Assembly: GCF_000526155.1 (NCBI RefSeq) | Contig: NZ_JAFN01000001.1 | Location: 934,501-998,500, forward strand | DNA length: 64,000 nt | Direction: 5' to 3' | Source of the DNA: Deferrisoma camini S3R1 | Lineage (GTDB): Bacteria > Desulfobacterota > Deferrisomatia > Deferrisomatales > Deferrisomataceae | The notes under the pieces: model-generated | The model's input: the letters and a program-made list of their open reading frames with translations, nothing else | Databases searched by the model: none | Told to the model about the DNA's origin: nothing | Shown: positions 33,812-41,213 of the stretch, one piece after another | Layout of the letters: the number at the start of each line of letters is the position of its first letter | How positions within the stretch are numbered: the first letter of the stretch is position 1 | Translations under genes and position numbers: made by a program

Positions 33812-34456
33812 ATGGTCGTGCGCAAATGGATGAGCCCGAGTCCCGTCACCGTGGGGAAGGACGATCCGGTGTCCGAGGCGATTCACCTGATGAAGGAGCA
33901 CAAGATCCGACACCTGCCGGTGATGGACGGCGACCGGTTGGTCGGCATCGTGAGCGACCGGGACCTCAAGGAGTACATGCCCAGCCGGGCCACCACCCTG
34001 GACGTGTACGAGCTGCACTACGCCCTGAGCCGGGCCAAGGTATCCGAGGCCATGCGGCGCGACCCGCTCCGGGTGGGCCCCGACGACACCATCGAGAAGG
34101 CCGCGCTGCTGCTGCACGACAACAAGATCGGCTGCCTGCCCGTGGTGGACGACGGCGGAGCCCTGGTGGGCATTCTGGCCCACGAGGACGTGTTCGAGGC
34201 CCTGATCCAGGTCACCGGGGCCCGCACGGACACGGTGCGGCTCCAGATGACCATCCCCGACGAGCCCGGGTCGATCCGGGTGGTGGCGGACAAGGTGCGG
34301 GCCCACGGCCTGAAGATCCGTTCCATCCTGACCACCTACCAGGACGTGCCCGAGGGGCGGCGGGAGCTGATCCTGCGGGTGGAGGGGGACACCCTCCCCC
34401 TGGAGAGCGAGCTGAAGGAGGAGCACCCGGACCTGGTCGTGCACCGGGGCGTGTGA
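33812..34456 (+). CDS. CBS-pair and ACT-like domain protein (AcuB type)
   Basis: A 214-residue protein with two CBS repeats (MSPSPVTVGKDDPVSEAIHL and LVGIVSDRDLKEYMPSRA; then MRRDPLRVGPDDTIEKAALL and LVGILAHEDVFEALIQVTG) followed by an ACT-like domain (RLQMTIPDEPGSIRVVADKV). This is the AcuB layout; CBS pairs sense adenine nucleotides, ACT domains small ligands such as amino acids. GGAGAAGG precedes the ATG at 33,812. It stands alone, with its own terminator. The process it controls is not evident. Confidence 0.88.
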   Translation: MVVRKWMSPSPVTVGKDDPVSEAIHLMKEHKIRHLPVMDGDRLVGIVSDRDLKEYMPSRATTLDVYELHYALSRAKVSEAMRRDPLRVGPDDTIEKAALLLHDNKIGCLPVVDDGGALVGILAHEDVFEALIQVTGARTDTVRLQMTIPDEPGSIRVVADKVRAHGLKIRSILTTYQDVPEGRRELILRVEGDTLPLESELKEEHPDLVVHRGV

Positions 34457-34488
34457 GCGACCCCCTCGCAAGAAAGGACCGTGCACCG

Positions 34489-34521
34489 CCCCACGCCTCG
34501 CCGTACCGGCGGGGCGTGGGG
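34489..34521 (+). terminator. Hairpin downstream of the CBS-domain gene
   Basis: A 9-bp stem CCCCACGCC / GGCGTGGGG (34489-34497, 34513-34521), 33 bases after the stop, followed by TCTGCATTT with only a weak T-run. Confidence 0.7.
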
Positions 34522-34539
34522 TCTGCATTTCAGGAATCA

Positions 34540-34620
34540 GGAGTCGGTGGACAGAAGACGGGGGAAAACCTCTTCGGCGGTTCTCCTGTCCACTGTCTTC
34601 TGAATTCTGGTCCCTGATAC
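34540..34620. repeat. Intergenic repeat words around inverted GTGGACAG
   Basis: GTGGACAGAAGAC is answered about 40 bases later by CTGTCCACTGTCTTCTG, giving an imperfect inverted repeat flanked by CAGGAATCAGGAG and GAATTCTGGTCCCTGATA. It precedes modules A and B in the 34,522-34,765 gap. No coding frame is seen. Confidence 0.5.
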
Positions 34621-34668
34621 GGCCGCACGCGGCTCTCTAACAGATCTCATGCCCCCGGCGGGCCTGGT
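34621..34668 (+). repeat. Dispersed intergenic repeat, module A, copy 3 (diverged)
   Basis: GGCCGCACGCGGCTCTC, then AACAGATCTCATGCCCCCGG. Aligns with the copies at 6943 and 22,625. Confidence 0.55.
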
Positions 34669-34684
34669 GGTGGCTCGGGAGCCG

Positions 34685-34756
34685 CCTGGCCGCCTGGCCG
34701 CCTAGCTGCCTAGCGGGCCGAAGGCCCCAGACCGGCGACCAACGACCGAAGTTGCT
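34685..34756. repeat. Dispersed intergenic repeat, module B, copy 2
   Basis: Tandem CGCCTGGC words, then CTAGCGGGCCGAAGGCCCC and GGCGACCAACGACCGAAGTT. The last word is the reverse complement of the GGTCGTTGGTC word in copy 1. Confidence 0.5.
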
Positions 34757-34765
34757 GGGAAGCTC

Positions 34766-34793
34766 TTTACTTTCGCGAAACATTCGGTATGGT
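34766..34793 (+). promoter_or_regulatory. Putative promoter of the aldehyde oxidoreductase gene
   Basis: TTTACT (34766-34771) and TATGGT (34788-34793) are 16 bases apart, 44 bases before the start codon, in a locally AT-rich stretch. Confidence 0.5.
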
Positions 34794-34836
34794 GTTTGGC
34801 CGTTGACGGGAATCGTTCTTTCGGAAGGAGGACACC

Positions 34837-36582
34837 ATGAGCGACCGGATCGTGCGGGTGAACATGCGGACCCTGGAGATCAAGGAGGAGCCGGTACCGG
34901 AGAAGTGGAAGCTGTTCGGGGGGCGGGCCATGACCTCGGCGATCGTGGCCGAGGAGGTGCCGCCCACCTGCACGGCCCTGGGGCCGGCGAACAAACTGGT
35001 GTTTGCGCCGGGGCTCCTGGGCGGGTCGGCCGCGCCGATCTCGGGCCGGCTGTCGGTGGGGGCGAAGAGCCCGCTGACCGGCACCATCAAGGAGTCGAAC
35101 GCGGGGGGCCAGGCCGGGCAGATCCTGGCTCGCCTGGGCATCCGGGCGCTGGTCATCGAGGACCAGCCGGCGGACCCGGACAAGCGCTACACCCTGGAGG
35201 TGCGCAAGGACTCGGTGAGGCTGGTGGAGAGCCCGGAGCTCAAGGGGCTGGGCAACTACGACACCGTGACCAGGCTGGTGGAGAGGTACGGGGAGAAGAA
35301 GGTGGGGTTCATCACCATCGGCACGGCCGGGGAGATGGGGCTGACGGCGGCGTCGGTGGCGTGCACGGACCGGGAGCTGCGGCCGACCCGCCACGCGGGC
35401 CGGGGCGGCCTGGGCGCAGTGATGGGGTCAAAGGGGCTCAAGGCGGTGTTCCTGGACGACTCCGAGACCCAGATGCGCCAGCCCGGGGACAAGGAGGCGT
35501 TTCGGGAGGCGTCGAAGAAGTTCGCCAAAGCCCTGAAGGAGCACCCGGTCACGGGTGAGGGGCTTCCCACGTACGGGACGAACGTGCTGCAGAACATCAT
35601 CAACGAGGCCGGGGGGCTTCCGACCCGCAACTTCCGGGAGGGGCGGTTCGAGGGGGCATCGAAGATCTCGGGGGAGGCCCAGCACGACGTGATCCTGGAG
35701 CGGGGTGGGAAGATCGCGCACGGGTGCCACTCGGGGTGCGTGATCCAGTGCTCTCGGATCTACATGGACAAGGACGGCAACTACAAGACCAAGGGGCCGG
35801 AGTACGAGACGATCTGGAGCTTCGGGACGGACTGCTGCATCGACGACCTGGACGCGATCGCGGAGATGGACCGTTTGTCGGACGACATCGGTCTGGACAC
35901 GATCGAGATGGGGGCGACCCTGGCCGTGGCGATGGAGGCGGGGCTGGCGAAGTTCGGGGACGCGAACGCGGCGATCGAGCTGATGAAGGAGGTGGGTCGG
36001 GGCACGCCCTTGGGGCGGATCCTGGGGTGTGGGGCCAAGGTGACGGGCCAGTGCTTTGGGGTGGCGCACGTGCCGGTGGTGAAGGGTCAGGCCATGCCGG
36101 CGTACGAGCCGCGGGCGATCCAGGGGATCGGGGTGACCTACGCGACCTCCACGATGGGGGCGGACCACACGGCGGGCTACGCGATCGCGACGAACATCCT
36201 GAAGGTGGGCGGGTATGTGGACCCGCTGAAGCCGGAGGGGCAGGTGGAGCTGAGCCGGAACCTGCAGATCGCCACGGCAGCGATCGACTCCACGGGGCTG
36301 TGCCTGTTCGTGGCGTTTGCGGTGATGGACAAGCCGGAGGCGTTCGAGGCGGTCTACGAGATGATCAACGCGTTCTACGGCACGAGCCTGGGTCCGGACG
36401 ACGTGACCGAGCTGGGCAAGACGGTGCTCACGATCGAGCGCAAGTGGAACCAGGCGGCGGGGTTCACCAACGCGGACGACCGGCTGCCGGACTGGATGTA
36501 CCGGGAGCCGCTGCCGCCCCACAACACGGTGTTCTCGGTGCCGGACGAGGAGCTCGATCAGGTGTTCAACTTCGTCGAGTAG
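34837..36582 (+). CDS. Tungsten/molybdenum aldehyde:ferredoxin oxidoreductase family enzyme
   Basis: A 581-residue member of the AOR family, cytosolic oxygen-sensitive enzymes with a bis-pterin W or Mo centre and a 4Fe-4S cluster. The pterin-binding N-domain has LFGGRAMTS, NKLVFAPGLLGGSAAP and GAKSPLTGTIKESNAGGQAG. The cluster ligands lie in CHSGCVIQC (about residues 297-305, spacing CX3CX3C rather than the CX2CX3C of archaeal AOR) with a later cysteine in DSTGLCLF (about 489). The CHxGCVIQC spacing suggests a separate subgroup from classical AOR, so the substrate is uncertain. GGAAGGAGG precedes the ATG. No small ferredoxin-type subunit (AorA/YdhY) is adjacent; the gene is isolated between promoter and terminator. 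Confidence 0.9.
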   Translation: MSDRIVRVNMRTLEIKEEPVPEKWKLFGGRAMTSAIVAEEVPPTCTALGPANKLVFAPGLLGGSAAPISGRLSVGAKSPLTGTIKESNAGGQAGQILARLGIRALVIEDQPADPDKRYTLEVRKDSVRLVESPELKGLGNYDTVTRLVERYGEKKVGFITIGTAGEMGLTAASVACTDRELRPTRHAGRGGLGAVMGSKGLKAVFLDDSETQMRQPGDKEAFREASKKFAKALKEHPVTGEGLPTYGTNVLQNIINEAGGLPTRNFREGRFEGASKISGEAQHDVILERGGKIAHGCHSGCVIQCSRIYMDKDGNYKTKGPEYETIWSFGTDCCIDDLDAIAEMDRLSDDIGLDTIEMGATLAVAMEAGLAKFGDANAAIELMKEVGRGTPLGRILGCGAKVTGQCFGVAHVPVVKGQAMPAYEPRAIQGIGVTYATSTMGADHTAGYAIATNILKVGGYVDPLKPEGQVELSRNLQIATAAIDSTGLCLFVAFAVMDKPEAFEAVYEMINAFYGTSLGPDDVTELGKTVLTIERKWNQAAGFTNADDRLPDWMYREPLPPHNTVFSVPDEELDQVFNFVE

Positions 36583-36597
36583 GCCGTCCCCAGGGAC

Positions 36598-36641
36598 AAA
36601 CCGCAAAGGGCGGAGCCTCCGGGCTCCGCCCTTTGCGGTTT
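36598..36641. terminator. Strong bidirectional terminator
   Basis: A perfect 20-bp stem (36598-36617 with 36622-36641) with tetraloop TCCG; A-run at one foot and T-run at the other. It lies between the aldehyde oxidoreductase gene (+) and the metallo-beta-lactamase gene (-). Confidence 0.93.
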
Positions 36642-36657
36642 TCCGAACCGGAACGGA

Positions 36658-37566
36658 TCAGCCTTCCTTCTCCACCCAGCCGCGCAGGCCCTTGAGGGTG
36701 TTCGAGAGGAAGTAGCGCTCGCGGTTGCGCACGTCGGCCGGCAGGTCGGGGAACCGTCCGAACCGGGGGTCCTCGGCCCGCAGATCCGCCAGCACCGCAT
36801 CTTCGAACTCGTCGCCGCTCGTGCGGCGGTGGCGCCGGACCGCCGCGACCCACAGGTCGAGCTGCTCCGAGGCCTGGGCCAACACCCCCTCGGCGTCGTC
36901 CACGGCGCCGTAGTGCCCCAGGCAACACAGGCCGCCCGCCCGGCCCTTCACGGCCTCCAGCGACTCCCGGAACACGTCGTGCCGAAACGGCGGGGGCGTG
37001 GCGGGCCGCCAGTAGTCCCCGGCGGGCAGGGGGTACCGCACCCCGCCGAGCTCGCCCGCGAAGAACCACGCCCCGGCCCGGAACGCCAGGTGGTGGGGGG
37101 CGTGCCCCGGCGTGGGAAAGGCCGCGACTTCGCAGCCGGCCGCCTGGAGGGTCGGGCAGAACCCCACCCGCTCCGGCGGCACCGGCGCGATCGGGCCGTA
37201 GGCCTCGGCCAGGGCCCCCAGGACCTTGCGGGACCCCTCCCACAGGGCCGAGGGGTCCACCAGATGGGCAACGGCCCGGGGATGGCACACCACCCTCGCG
37301 CAGGGGTGGCGCTCGAGGAGCAGGCCGGTGCCGCCGGCGTGGTCGATGTGGACGTGGGTGAGGAGCACGGCCTCGACCCGGGTGACCCCCAGCTCGTCGA
37401 GGCCGGCCAGGAGCGCGGACAGGGTCGCTGCCGGGCCGGGGTCCACCACCACGGCGGCCGGGCCGTCCCGGATCACCCAGGCACTCAGGAACCGCCGAAA
37501 CCCCTCGGGTTCCGTCAGGTCCAGGTCCACCAGGAACAGTCCGTCGGCGATGCGATGGGTTGCCAT
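36658..37566 (-). CDS. Metallo-beta-lactamase-fold hydrolase
   Basis: A 302-residue protein with the zinc-binding LLTHVHIDHAGGTGLLLERH (HxHxDH), PTPGHAPHHLAF, GELGG and GHYGAVDDAEG as later metal ligands and fold elements. It resembles glyoxalase II-like or lactonase-like members; the C-terminal 80 residues (EQLDLWVAAVRRHRRTSGDE) are helical and not specific. The substrate is not predictable. Start MATHRIADGLFLVDLD at 37,566. It lies downstream of tRNA-Asn on the same strand. Confidence 0.85.
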   Translation of the reverse strand: MATHRIADGLFLVDLDLTEPEGFRRFLSAWVIRDGPAAVVVDPGPAATLSALLAGLDELGVTRVEAVLLTHVHIDHAGGTGLLLERHPCARVVCHPRAVAHLVDPSALWEGSRKVLGALAEAYGPIAPVPPERVGFCPTLQAAGCEVAAFPTPGHAPHHLAFRAGAWFFAGELGGVRYPLPAGDYWRPATPPPFRHDVFRESLEAVKGRAGGLCCLGHYGAVDDAEGVLAQASEQLDLWVAAVRRHRRTSGDEFEDAVLADLRAEDPRFGRFPDLPADVRNRERYFLSNTLKGLRGWVEKEG

Positions 37567-37663
37567 CGGCTCCTCCGGTCCCCAGTCACGAAGACCCCGC
37601 CGGGGGCATCCCGACGGGGTCTTCGCAAACCGTTCAAACCGCCAGGGACGGCGGGGGACTTTC

Positions 37664-37739
37664 TGGCTCCCCGGGACGGACTCGAACCGCCAACCTAGTG
37701 GTTAACAGCCACCCGCTCTGCCGATTGAGCTACCGGGGA
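37664..37739 (-). tRNA. tRNA-Asn (anticodon GTT)
   Basis: On the minus strand the 76-nt sequence starts TCCCCGGTAGCTCAATCGG, has a CTGTTAACC anticodon loop (GTT), the T-loop GGTTCGAGTCC and ends GGGGAGCCA with an encoded CCA. The seven-pair acceptor stem TCCCCGG/CCGGGGA is perfect. Confidence 0.97.
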
Positions 37740-37798
37740 ACGAAGGCGCCTTTTATACGGACCTCGCTCCCCGGTGTCAAGGGAAACCTTTTCAACCT

Positions 37799-37905
37799 CG
37801 GTCGCCGGTGGTCGGTCGTCGGTCGAAAACCGTGAGCCCGGGCTCGGTTCGAGAGTTGCCCAGCCTCCTGGCGTCCCAGCGGGCCGAAAGCCCGAGAAGG
37901 TACGG
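37799..37905. repeat. Dispersed intergenic repeat, module B, copy 3
   Basis: GGTCGCCGGTGGTCGGTCGT, then CAGCCTCCTGGCGTCCCAGC and GGGCCGAAAGCCCGAGAAGG. The same words as at 22,691 and 34,685 but in a different order. Confidence 0.5.
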
Positions 37906-37909
37906 AGAA

Positions 37910-37932
37910 AGGAGCCCCCGGCAAGGGCTCCT
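37910..37932 (-). terminator. Probable terminator of the rpoS-like gene
   Basis: An 8-bp stem AGGAGCCC / GGGCTCCT (37910-37917, 37925-37932), followed on the minus strand by TTCTCC, 24 bases beyond the stop. Confidence 0.6.
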
Positions 37933-37955
37933 CGCCCCAACACGCCCCGGCCGGT

Positions 37956-38846
37956 TCAAGCCAGGTCGTGGAACCCGGCGCCGTCGGCCTCGATGGCTTG
38001 CCGGAGCTTCGCCAGGGCCTCCACCTGGATCTGGCGGATCCGCTCCCGGGTGACCCCGAAGATCCTGCCGATCCGCTCCAGGGTCATGGGCTCACCTCCG
38101 TCCAGGCCGAACCGAAGCACCAGGATCTTCTTCTCCCGCTCGGTGAGCACCGAGATCTTCGACCGAACCAGCCGGGTCACCTTCTCGCGCAGCAGGTTGT
38201 CCGTGGGGTTCGGGGCGTGGGGGTCCTCCAGCTTGTCCTGGAGGGTGAAGTCGCCGTCCACGTCCAACGCCTGGTCCATGCTGAGCACCCGCCGCTGGAT
38301 CTTGAGCAAACGGTCCACGTACTCGGGCTTGAACCCGGTCTCCGCGGCCAGCTCCTCCTCGGTGGGGGGCCGCCGTAGGCTTCGGGTGAGGTGCTCGGTC
38401 ACCCGTCTCAAACGGTCCAGGTCGTCGGACACGTGGACCGGCAGCCGAATCGTGCGCACCTGGTTCGTCAGGGCCCGCTCGATGGACTGGCGGATCCACC
38501 AGGTGGCGTAGGTGGAGAACCGGCACCCCTTCGAGGCCTTGAACCGTTCCACCGCCTTGATCAGGCCCACGTTCCCCTCCTCGATCAGGTCCAGGAATGG
38601 CAGGCCCCGGTTGACGTAACGCTTGGCGATCTTGACGACCAGCCTCAGGTTCGACTCGATCATGCGCCGCCGGGCGGCCTCGTCCCCCTTCTCGATGCGA
38701 AGCGCCAGCTCGATCTCCTCCTGGGGGGTGAGGAGCCGGGTCTTGCGGATGTCCCGGAGGTACAGAGCCATGGGGCTCGCCGAGACCGCGGGGTCCTTCC
38801 GTGGAGACGTGGTGGCGTGCGAAACGGGCTGGGCTTGCGGACTCAT
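37956..38846 (-). CDS. rpoS: RpoS-like sigma-70-family (group 2) sigma factor
   Basis: A 296-residue sigma factor without the large RpoD N-terminal region. Region 1.2 ([20 protein letters not shown]), 2.1-2.4 ([54 protein letters not shown]), region 3 ([17 protein letters not shown]) and the 4.2 helix-turn-helix ([20 protein letters not shown]) are complete. Size and region 1.2 resemble RpoS of deltaproteobacteria, the stationary-phase/stress sigma factor; another group 2 sigma cannot be excluded. The start at 38,846 follows AAAGGAG. It is downstream of panE-like/nth/DUF2062 on the same strand but with its own 89-bp leader. Confidence 0.85.
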   Translation of the reverse strand: MSPQAQPVSHATTSPRKDPAVSASPMALYLRDIRKTRLLTPQEEIELALRIEKGDEAARRRMIESNLRLVVKIAKRYVNRGLPFLDLIEEGNVGLIKAVERFKASKGCRFSTYATWWIRQSIERALTNQVRTIRLPVHVSDDLDRLRRVTEHLTRSLRRPPTEEELAAETGFKPEYVDRLLKIQRRVLSMDQALDVDGDFTLQDKLEDPHAPNPTDNLLREKVTRLVRSKISVLTEREKKILVLRFGLDGGEPMTLERIGRIFGVTRERIRQIQVEALAKLRQAIEADGAGFHDLA

Positions 38847-38935
38847 CGACGCGCTCCTTTCCAGGAAAAAGCGATACGAGCGAGTCCGCAATATAGCCGC
38901 GGGCCGCGAAACGGCCCAGGGGGGAAGACGTCGTT

Positions 38936-39955
38936 TTACCCGGTTGGGTCCGAAAGATACCCGTTCGGTCCACAATCGGGCACCCGTTCGGGGTGGGCGG
39001 GCCCGAAGGCCTCCTCCAGGGCCCGGACCAGAAGGGCCACGGCCCGGTGGGCCGGGCAGGGCAGCCCCAGCCGCTCGCCCTCGGCCACCAGCGCCTCGTT
39101 GAGGGTTCCGATCTCGGTGGGCCTTCGGGCCTCCACGTCCTGGAGCATCGAGATCCGGTTGTCGCCGACGCCCTCCAGGGCCCAGCGGCTGAACCCGCCG
39201 GGGTCGTCCAGTTCGGAGAACCTCAGGCCCCGCGCCCGGGCCACGGCGGCGGCCTCCTCGGCCAGCAGGTCGATCAGCCGGCACAGGGATGGGCTGGCGA
39301 GCATCTGCCGGCCGGTGCGGCCCGTGAGGGCGGCCACGGGGTTGGTGGCCACGTTGGCGATGAACTTCTTCCACCGCACGGGCTCCACGTCGTCCACCGG
39401 CTCCACGTGGTATCCGCAGCCTCCCAGTGCGGCCTTCAGGGTCTGGGTGACGGTGAGCACGCAAGGCCGGGGCGGGCCAAACGGGCCCACGGCGAGCAGG
39501 GGCCCCCGGCCTCCGCGGTAGCGTACGGTTCCGTCGGGCAGCGTCTCGGCGCTGTGGGCCGTGATGCCTCCCAGCACCCGGTCGGCCCCCCACCGGGCGG
39601 CCAGGGCCTCGAGGTTGCCCAGGCCGTTCTGCACCGACAGGACCACCGAGTCCTCCCCGACCAGGGGCGCCAGGTCCTCGGCCGCCCGGGCCGTGTCGTA
39701 CCCCTTGACCGAGACGTGGATCAGGTCGAACGCGCCGGGCTCTCCCAGGGGGTATCCCGTGACCTCGGGGTACGGGCGCAGGGTGCCGTCGGGAAACCGC
39801 ACACCCAAGCTCGGGTCCCGGAGCCGGCGAAGCCGCTCGGGGTCCCGCTCCACCCCCACCACCCGAAACCCGGCCTCCTCGTACACCGCGGCGAACACGG
39901 ACCCCAGCGCGCCCATGCCCACCACGGCCACGCGCAAGGGGGTTCCGGTCGTCAC
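38936..39955 (-). CDS. 2-dehydropantoate 2-reductase (ketopantoate reductase)-like protein
   Basis: A 339-residue ApbA/PanE-family NADPH-dependent reductase. [20 protein letters not shown] is the Rossmann nucleotide-binding motif; [32 protein letters not shown] and [15 protein letters not shown] carry the catalytic lysine, and [20 protein letters not shown] the C-terminal substrate helix. PanE acts in pantothenate synthesis; many paralogues act on other 2-keto acids. The GTG at 39,955 is chosen because it overlaps the nth stop as GTGA; a longer ATG frame to 40,006 lies inside nth. Confidence 0.85.
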   Translation of the reverse strand: MTTGTPLRVAVVGMGALGSVFAAVYEEAGFRVVGVERDPERLRRLRDPSLGVRFPDGTLRPYPEVTGYPLGEPGAFDLIHVSVKGYDTARAAEDLAPLVGEDSVVLSVQNGLGNLEALAARWGADRVLGGITAHSAETLPDGTVRYRGGRGPLLAVGPFGPPRPCVLTVTQTLKAALGGCGYHVEPVDDVEPVRWKKFIANVATNPVAALTGRTGRQMLASPSLCRLIDLLAEEAAAVARARGLRFSELDDPGGFSRWALEGVGDNRISMLQDVEARRPTEIGTLNEALVAEGERLGLPCPAHRAVALLVRALEEAFGPAHPERVPDCGPNGYLSDPTG

Positions 39956-40584
39956 GGCCCCACCCCCATCCTCGGACACAGCGACTCCACGGGACATGCC
40001 TCGCACCTCGGTTTGCGGGCCTTGCAGATCTCGCGGCCCAGGTGGGTCAGGAGGTTCGAGAACGCCACCCGCCGCTCCGGGGGGACGAGCCGCTCCAGGT
40101 CGGCCTCGATCCGGTCGGGATCGGTGTGGCGGGTGAGACCCAGGCGGGCCGACACCCTTTTCACGTGGGTGTCCACGAACACCCCAGGAATCCCCAGGCT
40201 GTTACCCAGCACCAGGTTCGCGGTCTTCCGGCCCACGCCCGGCAGGGTGACCATCTGCTCCACGCTTTCGGGCACCCGGCCCCCGAACCGTTCCACCAGC
40301 TCCCGGCAGCAGGTCTGCAGGGTGCGGGCCTTCTGACGGTAGTACCCGGTCGGCCGGACCGCCTGCTCGATCTCCGCCAGGTCTGCCCGGGCGAACGCCT
40401 CGGGGGTGGGGAACCGGTCGAACAGGGTCTCGGTGACCCGGTTCACCCGCTCGTCGGTGCACTGGGCCGCCAGGATCGCCGCCACCAGCAGGGTGAACGG
40501 GTCGCGAAACCGCAACGCCGTGGTCTCCGGGTACCGGGCCCGGAGGATCCGATCGATCTCGGCCGCCCGCTCGCGGTCATCCAT
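39952..40584 (-). CDS. nth: Nth, endonuclease III
   Basis: A 210-residue base-excision repair glycosylase/AP lyase for oxidised pyrimidines. [20 protein letters not shown], the helix-hairpin-helix [14 protein letters not shown] with the catalytic lysine in ERFGG...LPGVGRKTA order, [14 protein letters not shown] with the catalytic aspartate, and the C-terminal 4Fe-4S ligands [17 protein letters not shown] are complete. It overlaps the DUF2062 gene by eight bases upstream and the ketopantoate-reductase-like gene by four downstream, so three genes are coupled. Confidence 0.96.
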   Translation of the reverse strand: MDDRERAAEIDRILRARYPETTALRFRDPFTLLVAAILAAQCTDERVNRVTETLFDRFPTPEAFARADLAEIEQAVRPTGYYRQKARTLQTCCRELVERFGGRVPESVEQMVTLPGVGRKTANLVLGNSLGIPGVFVDTHVKRVSARLGLTRHTDPDRIEADLERLVPPERRVAFSNLLTHLGREICKARKPRCEACPVESLCPRMGVGP

Positions 40585-41206
40585 GCTTGCCTCCGGTGCC
40601 GGCGGCCGGCTCCTCGGGGGGAGGACGAGGGCCGCCGGAGTCCGACGACGGCTCGGGCCGGGCCAGGGAGACCCGGTGCCACCCGTGCTGTGGGCTCCAC
40701 TTCCACTTGTGCATCCGGTTCGCCTTGCGGTGCCGAATCTTCAGGCGGTAGGCGATCACCGCCTCGTACGTGAGCCACCAGCCGAGCGCGGCCGCGGGCA
40801 CCCCGAGCACCAGGCCTCCGAGCCACAGGGGCGCGAAGATGTGATGGGTCAGGTCGCTGAGGTGGGTGAAGGCCCGCCAGAACCCCTCGGGCGGCCGCAG
40901 GGGCATCCCCAGGAGCCAGGCCCCCAGGGCGTAGGTCATGGAGTAGATGGGCGGGGCCGTCAGGGGGTTCGTGATCCACGCCCCCAGGGCGGCGGCCAGC
41001 TTGTTCTGGCCGAGCACGGCGGCCAAGGCCACCGCGATGATCATCTGCACCCCCATGGTGGGGGTGAACCCCACGAACAGCCCGATGGCCATGCCCAGGG
41101 CCACCTCCCTGGGGCGGCCGTGGATCCTCACGCACCGGTAGTAGAAGTACCGGGCGGTCTTCTCCCACCCGGGGCGAACGCGCTTCCCTCGCTGCGGACG
41201 CCCCAT
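40577..41206 (-). CDS. DUF2062 membrane protein
   Basis: A 209-residue protein with HGRPREVALGMAIGLFVGFT, PTMGVQMIIAVALAAVLGQN, ALGAWITNPLTAPPIY and two further hydrophobic segments: the DUF2062 family, small inner-membrane proteins of unknown function. About three membrane helices are predicted by eye. The C-terminus is Pro/Gly-rich and cytosolic. It overlaps nth by eight bases; nadE ends seven bases upstream on the same strand, so nadE-DUF2062-nth-panE-like forms one run. Confidence 0.85.
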   Translation of the reverse strand: MGRPQRGKRVRPGWEKTARYFYYRCVRIHGRPREVALGMAIGLFVGFTPTMGVQMIIAVALAAVLGQNKLAAALGAWITNPLTAPPIYSMTYALGAWLLGMPLRPPEGFWRAFTHLSDLTHHIFAPLWLGGLVLGVPAAALGWWLTYEAVIAYRLKIRHRKANRMHKWKWSPQHGWHRVSLARPEPSSDSGGPRPPPEEPAAGTGGKHG

Positions 41207-41213
41207 GCCCCCG

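Noticed and set aside
37589-37625. Inverted repeat CGAAGACCCCG / CGGGGTCTTCG between tRNA-Asn and the metallo-hydrolase gene, considered as the tRNA terminator.
   Set aside because: The 11-bp stem is real, but no T-run follows in the direction of transcription, so I do not list it as a terminator.
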